From assembly GCA_016209085.1 (NCBI GenBank), contig JACQWV010000009.1:1-40871 (forward strand): a stretch of DNA of 40,871 nucleotides, read 5' to 3'. Positions 23,670 through 31,812 of the stretch are shown here, in pieces; within the stretch, counting starts at the first letter, position 1, and each line of letters opens with the position of its first letter. The stretch comes from Elusimicrobiota bacterium (lineage in GTDB: Bacteria > Elusimicrobiota > Elusimicrobia > Elusimicrobiales > UBA9959). The notes under the pieces are model-generated. The model was not told where the DNA came from, ran no database searches, and worked only from the letters and a program-made list of their open reading frames with translations. The translations under genes were made by a program, and so were the position numbers.

Positions 23670-24679
23670 TGACATTATTTAGATACGCCGACATCTTAAT
23701 TTGGTCAATAATAGCGTACGTGCTGATGACCCTGATTTATGTCAGGTCTACGCGGGCGAAATGGAAAATAATCTCCGTTCTGATGCCGTACTCCTCATTT
23801 TCAAGGCTTGTTTCTCCGGACGAACTTTCCAGAAAAAAATTCAAAGAATACTGCTACCTTTCCGCGTGTTTTTTCGCGCTCCTTGCCCTTGCCGCTCCGC
23901 AGTGGGGGGTGGAACTCGCGCCGGTCGCCAAATTCGCCGGGAACGTGGTAATAGCCGTTGATACTTCAAATTCAATGCTCGCCAGGGACCTTAAACCCTC
24001 CAGAATTGACAACTCTAAGCTGATGCTTAAGTCCCTGGTTGAGAAATTCATTGAGTTCAGAATAGGAATCGTGGCTTTCAGCGGGGCGGCTTTTGTGCAG
24101 TGCCCCCTTACCTCCGACACCGAAGCTTTGAAATATTTTATTTCTTCGCTCCGGGCAGGCATGCTGCCTCACCCGGGGACCGACATTCCTGCTGCCATAA
24201 CCAAATCGGTTGAATTGGTCTCTAAAATCAGCGGGGATAAAATTCTCGTTCTCCTGACCGACGGGGAGGACCATTCAGGCAACATGGATTTCGCCCTCGG
24301 CTACGCCCTGAAAAACAGCGTCAGGATTTTCGCAGTCGGCATAGGGGACCCCGCAGGAGAGCTCATACCTGTTCTGGACGCCGGCGGCAACGTGTCTGAT
24401 TACAAAAAAGACAGGGACGGCAAAACCGTGGTGACGAAACTCAATGAATCCCTGCTGATAAAAATAGCGCGCTCGACCGGGGGACAGTACATACACTACA
24501 ACAACCCTGAAGCAGTAAGCGATGAAATCCATAAAGCAGTTGAAAACATAAAGCTGGCAAAAACCGCGGGCAAATCCATGTCCAGATACAAAAATAGATA
24601 CCAGATTCCTCTTTTCATGGCTCTGCTGTTATTTTTGATAGAATTTATGATAATGGAAAAACGGCAAAAATATGAATAA
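23669..24679 (+). CDS. batB: BatB: membrane-anchored VWA-domain protein
   Basis: Paralogue of batA with the same plan: two N-terminal membrane helices, a VWA domain with AVDTSNSM near residue 94 and LLTDGEDHSGN near 195, and a C-terminal helix (PLFMALLLFLIEF). The family signature APQWG precedes the VWA domain. In other bacteria BatA and BatB form a complex. It overlaps batC by eight bases. Confidence 0.92.
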   Translation: MTLFRYADILIWSIIAYVLMTLIYVRSTRAKWKIISVLMPYSSFSRLVSPDELSRKKFKEYCYLSACFFALLALAAPQWGVELAPVAKFAGNVVIAVDTSNSMLARDLKPSRIDNSKLMLKSLVEKFIEFRIGIVAFSGAAFVQCPLTSDTEALKYFISSLRAGMLPHPGTDIPAAITKSVELVSKISGDKILVLLTDGEDHSGNMDFALGYALKNSVRIFAVGIGDPAGELIPVLDAGGNVSDYKKDRDGKTVVTKLNESLLIKIARSTGGQYIHYNNPEAVSDEIHKAVENIKLAKTAGKSMSRYKNRYQIPLFMALLLFLIEFMIMEKRQKYE

Positions 24680-25352
24680 AATGCTTATTCCTGTTCTTAT
24701 GGCATTGACATTCTGCGTTGAACCCGCTCTTTATGCGAAATCAGCTTCCGGACTTTCCAACAAGGGCGGAAAATTCTACGAAAAAAAAGACTTTTCAAAA
24801 GCCTCTGAATATTACCAGGAGGCTCTCGGGAAATCCCCAAAAAACGCTAAAATAAAATTCAACCTCGGAAACGCTTGCTACAAACTTGAAGATTACGAAA
24901 AAGCCCAGAGTATTTTTCAGGACTCGGCGGCCAATCCCGCAATCAAAAGCAAAGCTTTTTACAACCAAGGCAACGCCTATTTTAAAACGTCAAAACTCAG
25001 GGAAGCGGTTCAAAGCTATAAAAAAGCGATACTGGCAGACATGAAAAATGAAAATGCAAAATACAACCTTGAGCTTGCGCTCAAAAAAATGAAGACCAAT
25101 CCCAACGCGTGCAATAAGCCCAACCAGGACAAAAAAGACGATAAACAGGATAAAAAAGACAAGAAACAAGAAGGCGAAGGCAAAGACAGCGATAAAGACA
25201 AAAAAGAATCTTCAAAAGCCGAAGCAAGGGAAAAAGCGGAAAACCTCCTGGAAATGATCAAGGAAAAAGAAAAATCCTCGTCAAACCCCGACATGCAGAA
25301 AATGAGGATACAAAACAGCCAGAGCCGGGTCCAGGTTGAAAAAGACTGGTAA
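24672..25352 (+). CDS. batC: BatC: TPR-repeat protein
   Basis: Signal peptide (about residues 1-22), then three tetratricopeptide repeats (GGKFYEKKDFSKASEYYQEA, AKIKFNLGNACYKLEDYEKA, AFYNQGNAYFKTSKLREA, about residues 28-135), then a highly charged Lys/Asp/Glu tail (DKKDKKQEGEGKDSDKDK). This is the usual BatC layout. The TPR domain would be periplasmic and may hold the BatA/BatB VWA domains. The tail ends with the conserved-looking QSRVQVEKDW. Confidence 0.9.
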   Translation: MNKMLIPVLMALTFCVEPALYAKSASGLSNKGGKFYEKKDFSKASEYYQEALGKSPKNAKIKFNLGNACYKLEDYEKAQSIFQDSAANPAIKSKAFYNQGNAYFKTSKLREAVQSYKKAILADMKNENAKYNLELALKKMKTNPNACNKPNQDKKDDKQDKKDKKQEGEGKDSDKDKKESSKAEAREKAENLLEMIKEKEKSSSNPDMQKMRIQNSQSRVQVEKDW

Positions 25353-25370
25353 TATGTCAGGATACAGATA

Positions 25371-25400
25371 CAGCAGTAACCAGTGGCCAGTAACCAGTAA
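25371..25400. repeat. CAGTAACCAGTGG-type repeat after batC
   Basis: A short tract of AGTAACCAGTGGCCAGTAAC units, similar to the heptad family, lies directly before the 71-nt palindromic element. Confidence 0.5.
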
Positions 25401-25401
25401 A

Positions 25402-25472
25402 CCCCGTTAGAAATCCGCCCTGCCCTTTGGGCACGGCGACAGCCGCCTCGGGGCGGCTTATTTCTAACGGGG
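25402..25472. repeat. 71-nt palindromic element, copy 2 (between batC and batD)
   Basis: Differs from copy 1 (5381-5451) only in the tip of the first inner hairpin (GCCCTTTGGGC against GCCCGAAGGGC) and one base in GGCGACAG against GGCGGCAG. The 13-bp outer arms are identical. It interrupts the otherwise tightly packed bat operon and could act on RNA stability between batC and batD. Confidence 0.88.
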
Positions 25473-25496
25473 TAAAAGGCAAGAAAAAAACGAAAA

Positions 25497-27368
25497 ATGA
25501 ATAAATTAAAATTTGGCGGTTATTTTAAAGTTATTTTATTAGGATTATTGACGCTGTTATTTCAAAACCGGGCAGGGGCGGAGATTACGTTTTCAGCTTC
25601 AGTTGACAAAAAAACAGTGGCTGTAAACGAAAGTTTCACCCTCACGGTAACCGTGTCCGGAGACATGGCAAACGTGCCCGAACCGCAGATTCCTTCAATT
25701 CCGGATTTCTATATCCACTCTTCCGGCAGAAGCCAGAATTTTTCCATAATAAACGGAAAAATATCCTCATCAGTGACTTTCAACTACGTGCTTACGCCTA
25801 AATTTATAGGGAAAAAACAGATTCCGCCAATAACTCTTTTTCACGACCGGCAGAAATACGTGACTTCTCCCATAGAAATATACGTCACACAGCCCGCCCG
25901 GACCTCCCAGCCCCAAACCGGCCAGCCCCAGCCCGTCAAACCGGCAAAAACCCGGCCCGGAACGGCGCAGCCCCGTGAGCGCGACATAAGCAGAGACATA
26001 TTCATAACTGCCGAGACAGACAAGGCATCGGCTTATGTTCACGAGCAAATCAATCTGACAGTCAAATTTTATACGGCTATTCCTCTTCTCGGCAACCCAG
26101 AATACGTTGCTCCCCAGTTAAAAGGTCTTATAGCGGAAGACCTCCCGCCGATAAGAAACGGCGAAACCGTCATTAACGGAGTTAAATATTACTTTAATGA
26201 AATAAGGTCGGCCATGTTCGGAATAGACGAAGGCGAGGCAATGATATATCCCGCTGTAGTAAAAGCGCAGGTGGCCGAGGAAGAGGATGTTGACCCCTTT
26301 GACCCCAATTTTTTCTTTCAGAAGTTTTTCGCTATTCCGAGCGCCCGCGGCATTCCATATCAGGTTAAAACCGTTCCCATAAAAATAAAACTGAAGTCCC
26401 TGCCTGAAAACAACAGGCCAGCGTCTTTCAAAGGCGCGGTAGGCGATTACATAATTTCAGCCGAAATTGACAGAAAAGAAGTCAAGGCAGGCGAGCCTGT
26501 TAATTTTTCAATAAAAATAAACGGGAGGGGAAACCTGAAAACAGTCACTGCCCCGGAAATCGGGGAAATGCCTGATTTCAAGGTCTTTGACACAATGAGC
26601 TCCCTTGACATAACAAAGCATAACGACATCGTGGGAGGAAGAAAAGTTTTTACCACGATTCTGATACCCAAATCCGCAGGCAGACGCAAGATACCGGCAG
26701 TCAGATTTTCCTTCTTCAATCCTGAAACGAAACTTTACCAGGAACTGCAGACTTCCCCCATGGAAATAAACGTTTTACCCGGCGACGCAGCCGTAAAGCA
26801 GTATTCGTTCTTTGAAAAACAGGCGCCTGCCGGCATTACCCCGGTTTCAGCAGACATTCATTACATAATGGAAAAAATAAAGCCGCATTTCGGGGTAAAA
26901 TCAGCCTTAAAAATATCCGGCTCAGGCTGGATAAACCTGGCTCCGGCTCTGATCCTTGCATTCAGCATTCTCGGAATGCAGATTAAAAACGCAAGGATGA
27001 GAAACCCCCTGCTTCTCAAATACAAGAAAGCCCGCTCAAACGCCGAAGACCGCATTGAAAAAGCAGAAGAGCTTCTTGAAAAGGACGCATCGTCGGCAGC
27101 AGGCATTTTATATTCTTCCCTTATAGATTATTTGTCCGACAAGCTGGGCGCAGACATAGGCGCAATCACCCTGAAAAAAACCCTTGAACTGATAAAAAAC
27201 GACTATCCCGGCATTGACGATTACGTTCTGTCGGAAGTAAAAACCCTCTGGGAAGGGCTTGAACGTCTCAGGTATGCGCCTTCAGAAGCCCTGCAGTCCG
27301 GAGTTTCAGACATGATTACCAGATACACGACGCTTCTGGATTTGCTGGAAAAAGGTTTAAAAAAGTAA
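25497..27368 (+). CDS. batD: BatD: oxygen-tolerance/aerotolerance membrane protein
   Basis: Long exported protein of the BatD family. Signal peptide (to about residue 28, QNRAGA), several Ig-like beta domains (ITFSASVDKKTVAVNESFTL; ISAEIDRKEVKAGEPVNF), a Pro/Gln-rich linker near residues 130-155, one membrane helix near 477-495, and a cytoplasmic helical tail ending GLERLRYAPSEA. This matches full-length BatD (about 600 residues). Directly followed by batE with one base between. No repeat insertion is evident, although the Pro/Gln linker QPQTGQPQPVKPAKTRPG might be one. Confidence 0.9.
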   Translation: MNKLKFGGYFKVILLGLLTLLFQNRAGAEITFSASVDKKTVAVNESFTLTVTVSGDMANVPEPQIPSIPDFYIHSSGRSQNFSIINGKISSSVTFNYVLTPKFIGKKQIPPITLFHDRQKYVTSPIEIYVTQPARTSQPQTGQPQPVKPAKTRPGTAQPRERDISRDIFITAETDKASAYVHEQINLTVKFYTAIPLLGNPEYVAPQLKGLIAEDLPPIRNGETVINGVKYYFNEIRSAMFGIDEGEAMIYPAVVKAQVAEEEDVDPFDPNFFFQKFFAIPSARGIPYQVKTVPIKIKLKSLPENNRPASFKGAVGDYIISAEIDRKEVKAGEPVNFSIKINGRGNLKTVTAPEIGEMPDFKVFDTMSSLDITKHNDIVGGRKVFTTILIPKSAGRRKIPAVRFSFFNPETKLYQELQTSPMEINVLPGDAAVKQYSFFEKQAPAGITPVSADIHYIMEKIKPHFGVKSALKISGSGWINLAPALILAFSILGMQIKNARMRNPLLLKYKKARSNAEDRIEKAEELLEKDASSAAGILYSSLIDYLSDKLGADIGAITLKKTLELIKNDYPGIDDYVLSEVKTLWEGLERLRYAPSEALQSGVSDMITRYTTLLDLLEKGLKK

Positions 27369-27369
27369 T

Positions 27370-28119
27370 ATGAGCGCGATGATACTGAGCTCAGTACTTC
27401 TATTGCTTGGTGTTTTTATAAACGCCCGTCCGCTCGGCGCTGCTGAAAACCCGATTCTTAAAATAAACGAGGATTACAGAAACGCAAATTTTGAGCAGGC
27501 TCTGGCAGGTTATCTGCGGCTTCTTGAAACCGATCCTTATAATCCGTCTCTTCTTTATAACGCAGGCAACTGCCATTCCAAATTAGGTCATACCGGCCAG
27601 GCTGTCGCGTACTACCTGAGGGCGTTCAACCTGCTTCCGAGGAATTCAGACATAAGGCACAATCTGGAATACGTCATGAAACATTCGGGCCAGAGTTTCA
27701 GGCCGGAGGGAGCGCCTCCCGTGGTTTACTTTGTCTATTACTTTTTTTCATATCACGAACTCAAGGCGATTTCCATAATCCTGTTCTGGATTCTCTGCCT
27801 GTCAGGCGCTCTTTACGCCGTAAAACCCGGTTTAAGAGAAACTCTCAAAAGCTATCTGGCAGGCATCTCTATTCTGTTTGTCTTTCTCTACTTGTGGAGC
27901 GCCATGAGAACCACCTCGCCGTTTCACAACTCTGCGGTTATAATCAGGCCGGACGTTCCCATGCTCAGCGGCCCCGGGGAAAACTTCAAGGCATACGCCA
28001 ATCTGCCTGAAGGCAGCATAGTAAAAGTCATTGACTCAAACGATTTATATTATGAAATAGGAGTCGCCAAGGAAGGCATAAAAGGGTGGATAAAAAAGGA
28101 GCACGTAGAAAAAATATGA
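27370..28119 (+). CDS. batE: BatE: TPR and SH3-like membrane protein
   Basis: Signal peptide, two to three TPR units (ANFEQALAGYLRLLETDPYN, SLLYNAGNCHSKLGHTGQA), two membrane helices (about 138-150 and 160-176) and a C-terminal bacterial SH3 domain of about 60 residues (PMLSGPGENFKAYANLPEGS then WIKKEHVEKI). This is the BatE arrangement and ends the operon's Bat part. SH3 domains of this kind often bind peptidoglycan or peptides. The stop overlaps the rpiB ATG (ATGA). Confidence 0.87.
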   Translation: MSAMILSSVLLLLGVFINARPLGAAENPILKINEDYRNANFEQALAGYLRLLETDPYNPSLLYNAGNCHSKLGHTGQAVAYYLRAFNLLPRNSDIRHNLEYVMKHSGQSFRPEGAPPVVYFVYYFFSYHELKAISIILFWILCLSGALYAVKPGLRETLKSYLAGISILFVFLYLWSAMRTTSPFHNSAVIIRPDVPMLSGPGENFKAYANLPEGSIVKVIDSNDLYYEIGVAKEGIKGWIKKEHVEKI

Positions 28120-28580
28120 AAATATCAATGGCAAGCGATCATACCGGTTTTGAACTGAAATCGTTTCTCTCCTGGAAACTGAAAGCCCTCGGCCATAAAG
28201 TCATTGACCTGGGAACGGATTCCGGCAGGAAACCGTCCGATTACCCGGATTACGCCAAAAAAACCGCTCTCGGAATTCTGGCTGAAAAAGCCGAACGGGG
28301 AATTCTGATATGCGGCAGCGGGGTCGGGGCCTGCATTGCCGCCAATAAATTCCCCGGCATAAGAGCGGGGGTATGCCACGACACCTACTCCGCAAAACAG
28401 GCGGTTGAGCATGACGACCTCAACGTGCTCTGCTTAGGCGCAAGGGTGGTCGGAACTCATCTGGCGTGGGAAATCACGGAAACGTTTGTCAACGCGGAAT
28501 TTTCAAAGGAAGAGAGGCACGTGAAACGCCTTAAAAAAATAAAATCTTTTGAAACCAAGAATTGGGGAATAGGAGTTTAA
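28116..28580 (+). CDS. rpiB: Ribose-5-phosphate isomerase B
   Basis: Interconverts ribose 5-phosphate and ribulose 5-phosphate in the pentose phosphate pathway. MASDHTGFELK at the N terminus is the substrate-binding motif, ILICGSGVGACIAANKF holds the catalytic Cys, and CHDTYSAKQAVEHDDLNVLCLG follows in the usual order. A GTG at 28086 is in frame but the ATG at 28116 starts exactly at the conserved N terminus and follows AAAGGAG. Length 154 is normal. It shares an operon with tal-pgi. Confidence 0.95.
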   Translation: MKISMASDHTGFELKSFLSWKLKALGHKVIDLGTDSGRKPSDYPDYAKKTALGILAEKAERGILICGSGVGACIAANKFPGIRAGVCHDTYSAKQAVEHDDLNVLCLGARVVGTHLAWEITETFVNAEFSKEERHVKRLKKIKSFETKNWGIGV

Positions 28581-28581
28581 A

Positions 28582-31500
28582 ATGAACATTTTAACCGAAC
28601 TTTTGCAAATCAACCAGAGTCTGTGGCTGGACGACATAAACAGGGAATGGCTGTCAGGCAATGAAGTTTCTTCAATGATAAAAGACCTCGGAATAAAAGG
28701 AATGACTTCCAACCCTTCCATTTTTGAAAAAGCCATCACCGGAACCGGCATTTATGACAAAGCGATAGAAGAATCATGGGCAGCCGGGTTGAAGCCTGAA
28801 GAAATATACGGGAAACTCATGATTGAAGACATACGAGCCGCCGCCGACGCATTTATGGAAATTTATAAGGCATCGTCGGGATTTGACGGGTACGTAAGCA
28901 TAGAAGTATCCCCTCGTCTGGCGCGCGATTGGGAAAAAACGGTTTCAGAGGCGGAAAGAATCTTTGCGGAAATATCAAGGCCCAACGTAATGATAAAAGT
29001 CCCTGCCACAAAAGAAGGCGTAAAAGCCGCAAACATCCTCCTTAAAAAAGGCATAAACGTAAACGCAACGCTCATTTTCTCCCCTGACAGGTACGAGGAA
29101 ACAGCCCGGGCGTATCTGGACGCTCTCATGTACAGGGATTCAAAAGGGCTTCCCTTAGACCTGATAGCCTCGGTAGCAAGCTTCTTTGTAAGCAGAATAG
29201 ACACTGAGATTGACCGGCAGATTGACGAAGGACACCCGGACATCAGGGAACTGAAAGGCAAAACAGCGATAGCCAATTCCATAACCGCATACGACATATA
29301 CCGCTCAATATTCTCTTCAAAGGAATTCCTTGACATGCGTAAAAAAGGCGCGAAAAAACAGAGGATTTTATGGGCGTCAACAAGCGCGAAAAACCCGGCT
29401 TACAAGGAAACCCTCTACGTTGACGAGCTTGCCCTGCCTGACTCGGTCGACACCGCTCCCAGAGCCACGATTGAAGCGTTTCTCAAATCAGGCTCGGTCA
29501 ACAAGTGCAACATGGAAATCAGAATAGCCGAAGCAAAGGCTCTCCTCAGAAAAATCGGGGAAGCGGGCATTGATTTTGAAGGAGCGCTTGTGGGTCTTGA
29601 AAGGGACGGGGTGAAGAAATTCATTGACGCGCACGAGTCAATAATAAAACACCTGGAATCCAAGATAAACGGTCTCATGCCGCGCAATTCCTGCGCCGCC
29701 AGACTTGCCGAAATCAACTTTGCGGACAGGCTCCGGAAAAAAGACGTTTCCCTATGGAAGGACGAGGCGGAACACGCGAAAATAATATCAAACTCGTTAG
29801 GCTGGCTTGAAGTTCCTTTCAGAATGAAAGACTCCATTGGTGAAATAGAAAATTTTGTCTCAGGGATATTGAAGGAAAAATTCACGGACGCCGTTCTTCT
29901 CGGAATGGGGGGGTCAAGCCTTGCGCCCGAAGTCATAAGAACCCTTTTCCAAAAAGATAAATACCCCAAACTCCGGGCGCTGGACACAACTGACCCTGCC
30001 TGGATATTGAAAACAGCGGGTTCAATAAACGTAAAAAAGACTCTTTTTATATTTTCCAGCAAATCAGGAAGCACCATAGAACCCAACAGCCAGTTTAAAT
30101 ATTTCCGGCGCCTTCTTGAAAAAGCCGGCATAAAAAATCCCGGAAGGCATTTTATAGCGATTACCGACAAAGGCACAGGTCTTGAAAAACTCGCGGCAGA
30201 GCTGAAGTTCAGAAAAACCTTTGTGAATCCTTCGGACATAGGCGGCAGGTTCTCGGCTCTCTCTTATTTCGGCATGGTTCCGGCTGCTTTATGCGGGGCG
30301 GATGTCCGCATCCTGATTGACCGGGGAATCAGAATGGCCAAAGAAAATTCCGGTCTTCAGTTAGGCGCGTTCATGGCAGACGCGTATTTTAAAGGAAAGG
30401 ATAAATTAACTCTTGTCATGCCGGAGAAAATGGAGGTTTTCGGCCTATGGATTGAACAACTGGTGGCGGAAAGCACGGGCAAGGAGGGGAAGGGAATCGT
30501 TCCTGTGTGCATGGAGGAACTTTCAGACCCGGCCGGATACCAGGATGACAGGGCGTTCGTATGGCTCCGCCTTGCCGGCATAAACGACAAGAAAACAGAG
30601 TCCCGGATTTCTGCTTTAAAAAACGCGGGCCATCCGGCGCATGAAATAAGGCTTAACGACATTTATGACATCGGCGCCGAGTTCTTCAGATGGGAGACTG
30701 CTACGGCCGCTGCCGGAGCTCTCATGCGCATAAATCCTTTTGACCAGCCGGACGTGAACCAGGCAAAAGCCCTTGCGCTGAAGGTCCTTGAAAAAACCCT
30801 GGATAAATCTACCGCGGCAAAACCGGATTTTTCCTCTGACAGAATTTCAATTTATCTTTCCCAGAGACTGAAAAAAGATGTCAATCCGCCTGAGAAGGAG
30901 GGATCTGCCCCATGCGGCGTTGACTCAATTCTGAACGTGTTTTTTTCATCCCTGAACAGGAGAGAATACATGGGAATACTCGCTTACCTGCCGTATGAAA
31001 CTGCGATTGACAAAGCCCTCTCAAGACTCAGAAAAACCGTTGGGCTCAAAACTCATTCAACCGTTATCGCGGCTTACGGCCCCAGATACCTTCACTCTTC
31101 GGGACAGCTCCATAAAGGAGGCCCTGACAACGGCCTGTTCCTCATATTGACAAACAGGCCCAAAAAGGATATTATAATACCAGGGGAAAAATATACTTTT
31201 GGCGAATTAGAATCTTCCCAGGCGCTCGGAGACTTTGCGGCTCTTGAGGCTAAAAACAGAAGAGTCATTCTGGCAGAACTGAAACAACCGCTTATGAAAT
31301 CTCTGGATTATTTAATCAAAAAGATATCCGACAGCGCCTCAAAAAGCAGTTCCATTAATCCGCCTGCTTCCCGACGTTCGTCGGGGCGGACAGGCATGGA
31401 GGAAAACAAAATGCAGAAATTGGCGACAAAAACATCGGCTGCCAAGACGCCGAAAAACAGACTTACGGACACCGATGACTGGTGTGCCATAGACTATCCG

Positions 31501-31737
31501 GCCAATCTGGAAACAATCACTTCCAGATATTACGGCATAAGAATAGGCGCTTCAGAATGCTGCGGGATGGAAGTTTCAATAGACGATCGTCCGTGGCAGT
31601 CCTGCAGGCATGCCTCAGGCTACTGGTGGTATGACTGGCACAACATCACGCCGGGAATGCACCAGATTGTGGCGAGGATGCGCAAGCAAAACGGGGAATA
31701 TGTAATCTCCAAGCGCAGACGCTGCAAAGTATCGTAA
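28582..31737 (+). CDS. tal-pgi: Bifunctional transaldolase / glucose-6-phosphate isomerase fused to a small C-terminal domain
   Basis: Residues 1 to about 365 are transaldolase (GMTSNPSIFEKAI, Schiff-base Lys139 in VMIKVPAT). About 380-920 are glucose-6-phosphate isomerase (GMGGSSLAPEV near 442, SSKSGSTIEPNS, ESTGKEGKG). Both act in sugar-phosphate metabolism and the fusion is known in several bacteria. Residues 927-938 come from a palindromic repeat. The last 108 residues (from Met944) look like an independent gene: its ATG at 31411 has its own GGAGG at 31398, and the domain reads TDDWCAIDYPAN, YYGIRIGASECCG, SGYWWYDWHNITPGMH. It is a small beta-rich domain that I do not recognise functionally. 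It may be made both as part of the fusion and separately. Confidence 0.9.
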   Translation: MNILTELLQINQSLWLDDINREWLSGNEVSSMIKDLGIKGMTSNPSIFEKAITGTGIYDKAIEESWAAGLKPEEIYGKLMIEDIRAAADAFMEIYKASSGFDGYVSIEVSPRLARDWEKTVSEAERIFAEISRPNVMIKVPATKEGVKAANILLKKGINVNATLIFSPDRYEETARAYLDALMYRDSKGLPLDLIASVASFFVSRIDTEIDRQIDEGHPDIRELKGKTAIANSITAYDIYRSIFSSKEFLDMRKKGAKKQRILWASTSAKNPAYKETLYVDELALPDSVDTAPRATIEAFLKSGSVNKCNMEIRIAEAKALLRKIGEAGIDFEGALVGLERDGVKKFIDAHESIIKHLESKINGLMPRNSCAARLAEINFADRLRKKDVSLWKDEAEHAKIISNSLGWLEVPFRMKDSIGEIENFVSGILKEKFTDAVLLGMGGSSLAPEVIRTLFQKDKYPKLRALDTTDPAWILKTAGSINVKKTLFIFSSKSGSTIEPNSQFKYFRRLLEKAGIKNPGRHFIAITDKGTGLEKLAAELKFRKTFVNPSDIGGRFSALSYFGMVPAALCGADVRILIDRGIRMAKENSGLQLGAFMADAYFKGKDKLTLVMPEKMEVFGLWIEQLVAESTGKEGKGIVPVCMEELSDPAGYQDDRAFVWLRLAGINDKKTESRISALKNAGHPAHEIRLNDIYDIGAEFFRWETATAAAGALMRINPFDQPDVNQAKALALKVLEKTLDKSTAAKPDFSSDRISIYLSQRLKKDVNPPEKEGSAPCGVDSILNVFFSSLNRREYMGILAYLPYETAIDKALSRLRKTVGLKTHSTVIAAYGPRYLHSSGQLHKGGPDNGLFLILTNRPKKDIIIPGEKYTFGELESSQALGDFAALEAKNRRVILAELKQPLMKSLDYLIKKISDSASKSSSINPPASRRSSGRTGMEENKMQKLATKTSAAKTPKNRLTDTDDWCAIDYPANLETITSRYYGIRIGASECCGMEVSIDDRPWQSCRHASGYWWYDWHNITPGMHQIVARMRKQNGEYVISKRRRCKVS
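31362..31395. repeat. Palindromic repeat bridging tal-pgi and the C-terminal domain
   Basis: GCCTGCTTCCCGAC-GTTC-GTCGGGGCGGACAGGC, with core stem CCCGAC-GTTC-GTCGGG and outer GCCTG/CAGGC arms. It is open in the tal-pgi frame and lies where a stop codon and spacer would be expected. Confidence 0.7.
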
Positions 31738-31754
31738 AATAACTCTTGAATAAC

Positions 31755-31797
31755 ACGCCTCCAAAAGCTTTAAAAAGCTGTACTGGAGGCGTTTTTG
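31755..31797 (+). terminator. Rho-independent terminator after tal-pgi
   Basis: ACGCCTCC (31755-31762) pairs with GGAGGCGT (31785-31792), with a 22-base loop that itself contains AAGCTTT/AAAGCT, followed by TTTTTG. It closes the moxR-bat-rpiB-tal transcription unit. Confidence 0.8.
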
Positions 31798-31812
31798 TCT
31801 GAATATTCATAA

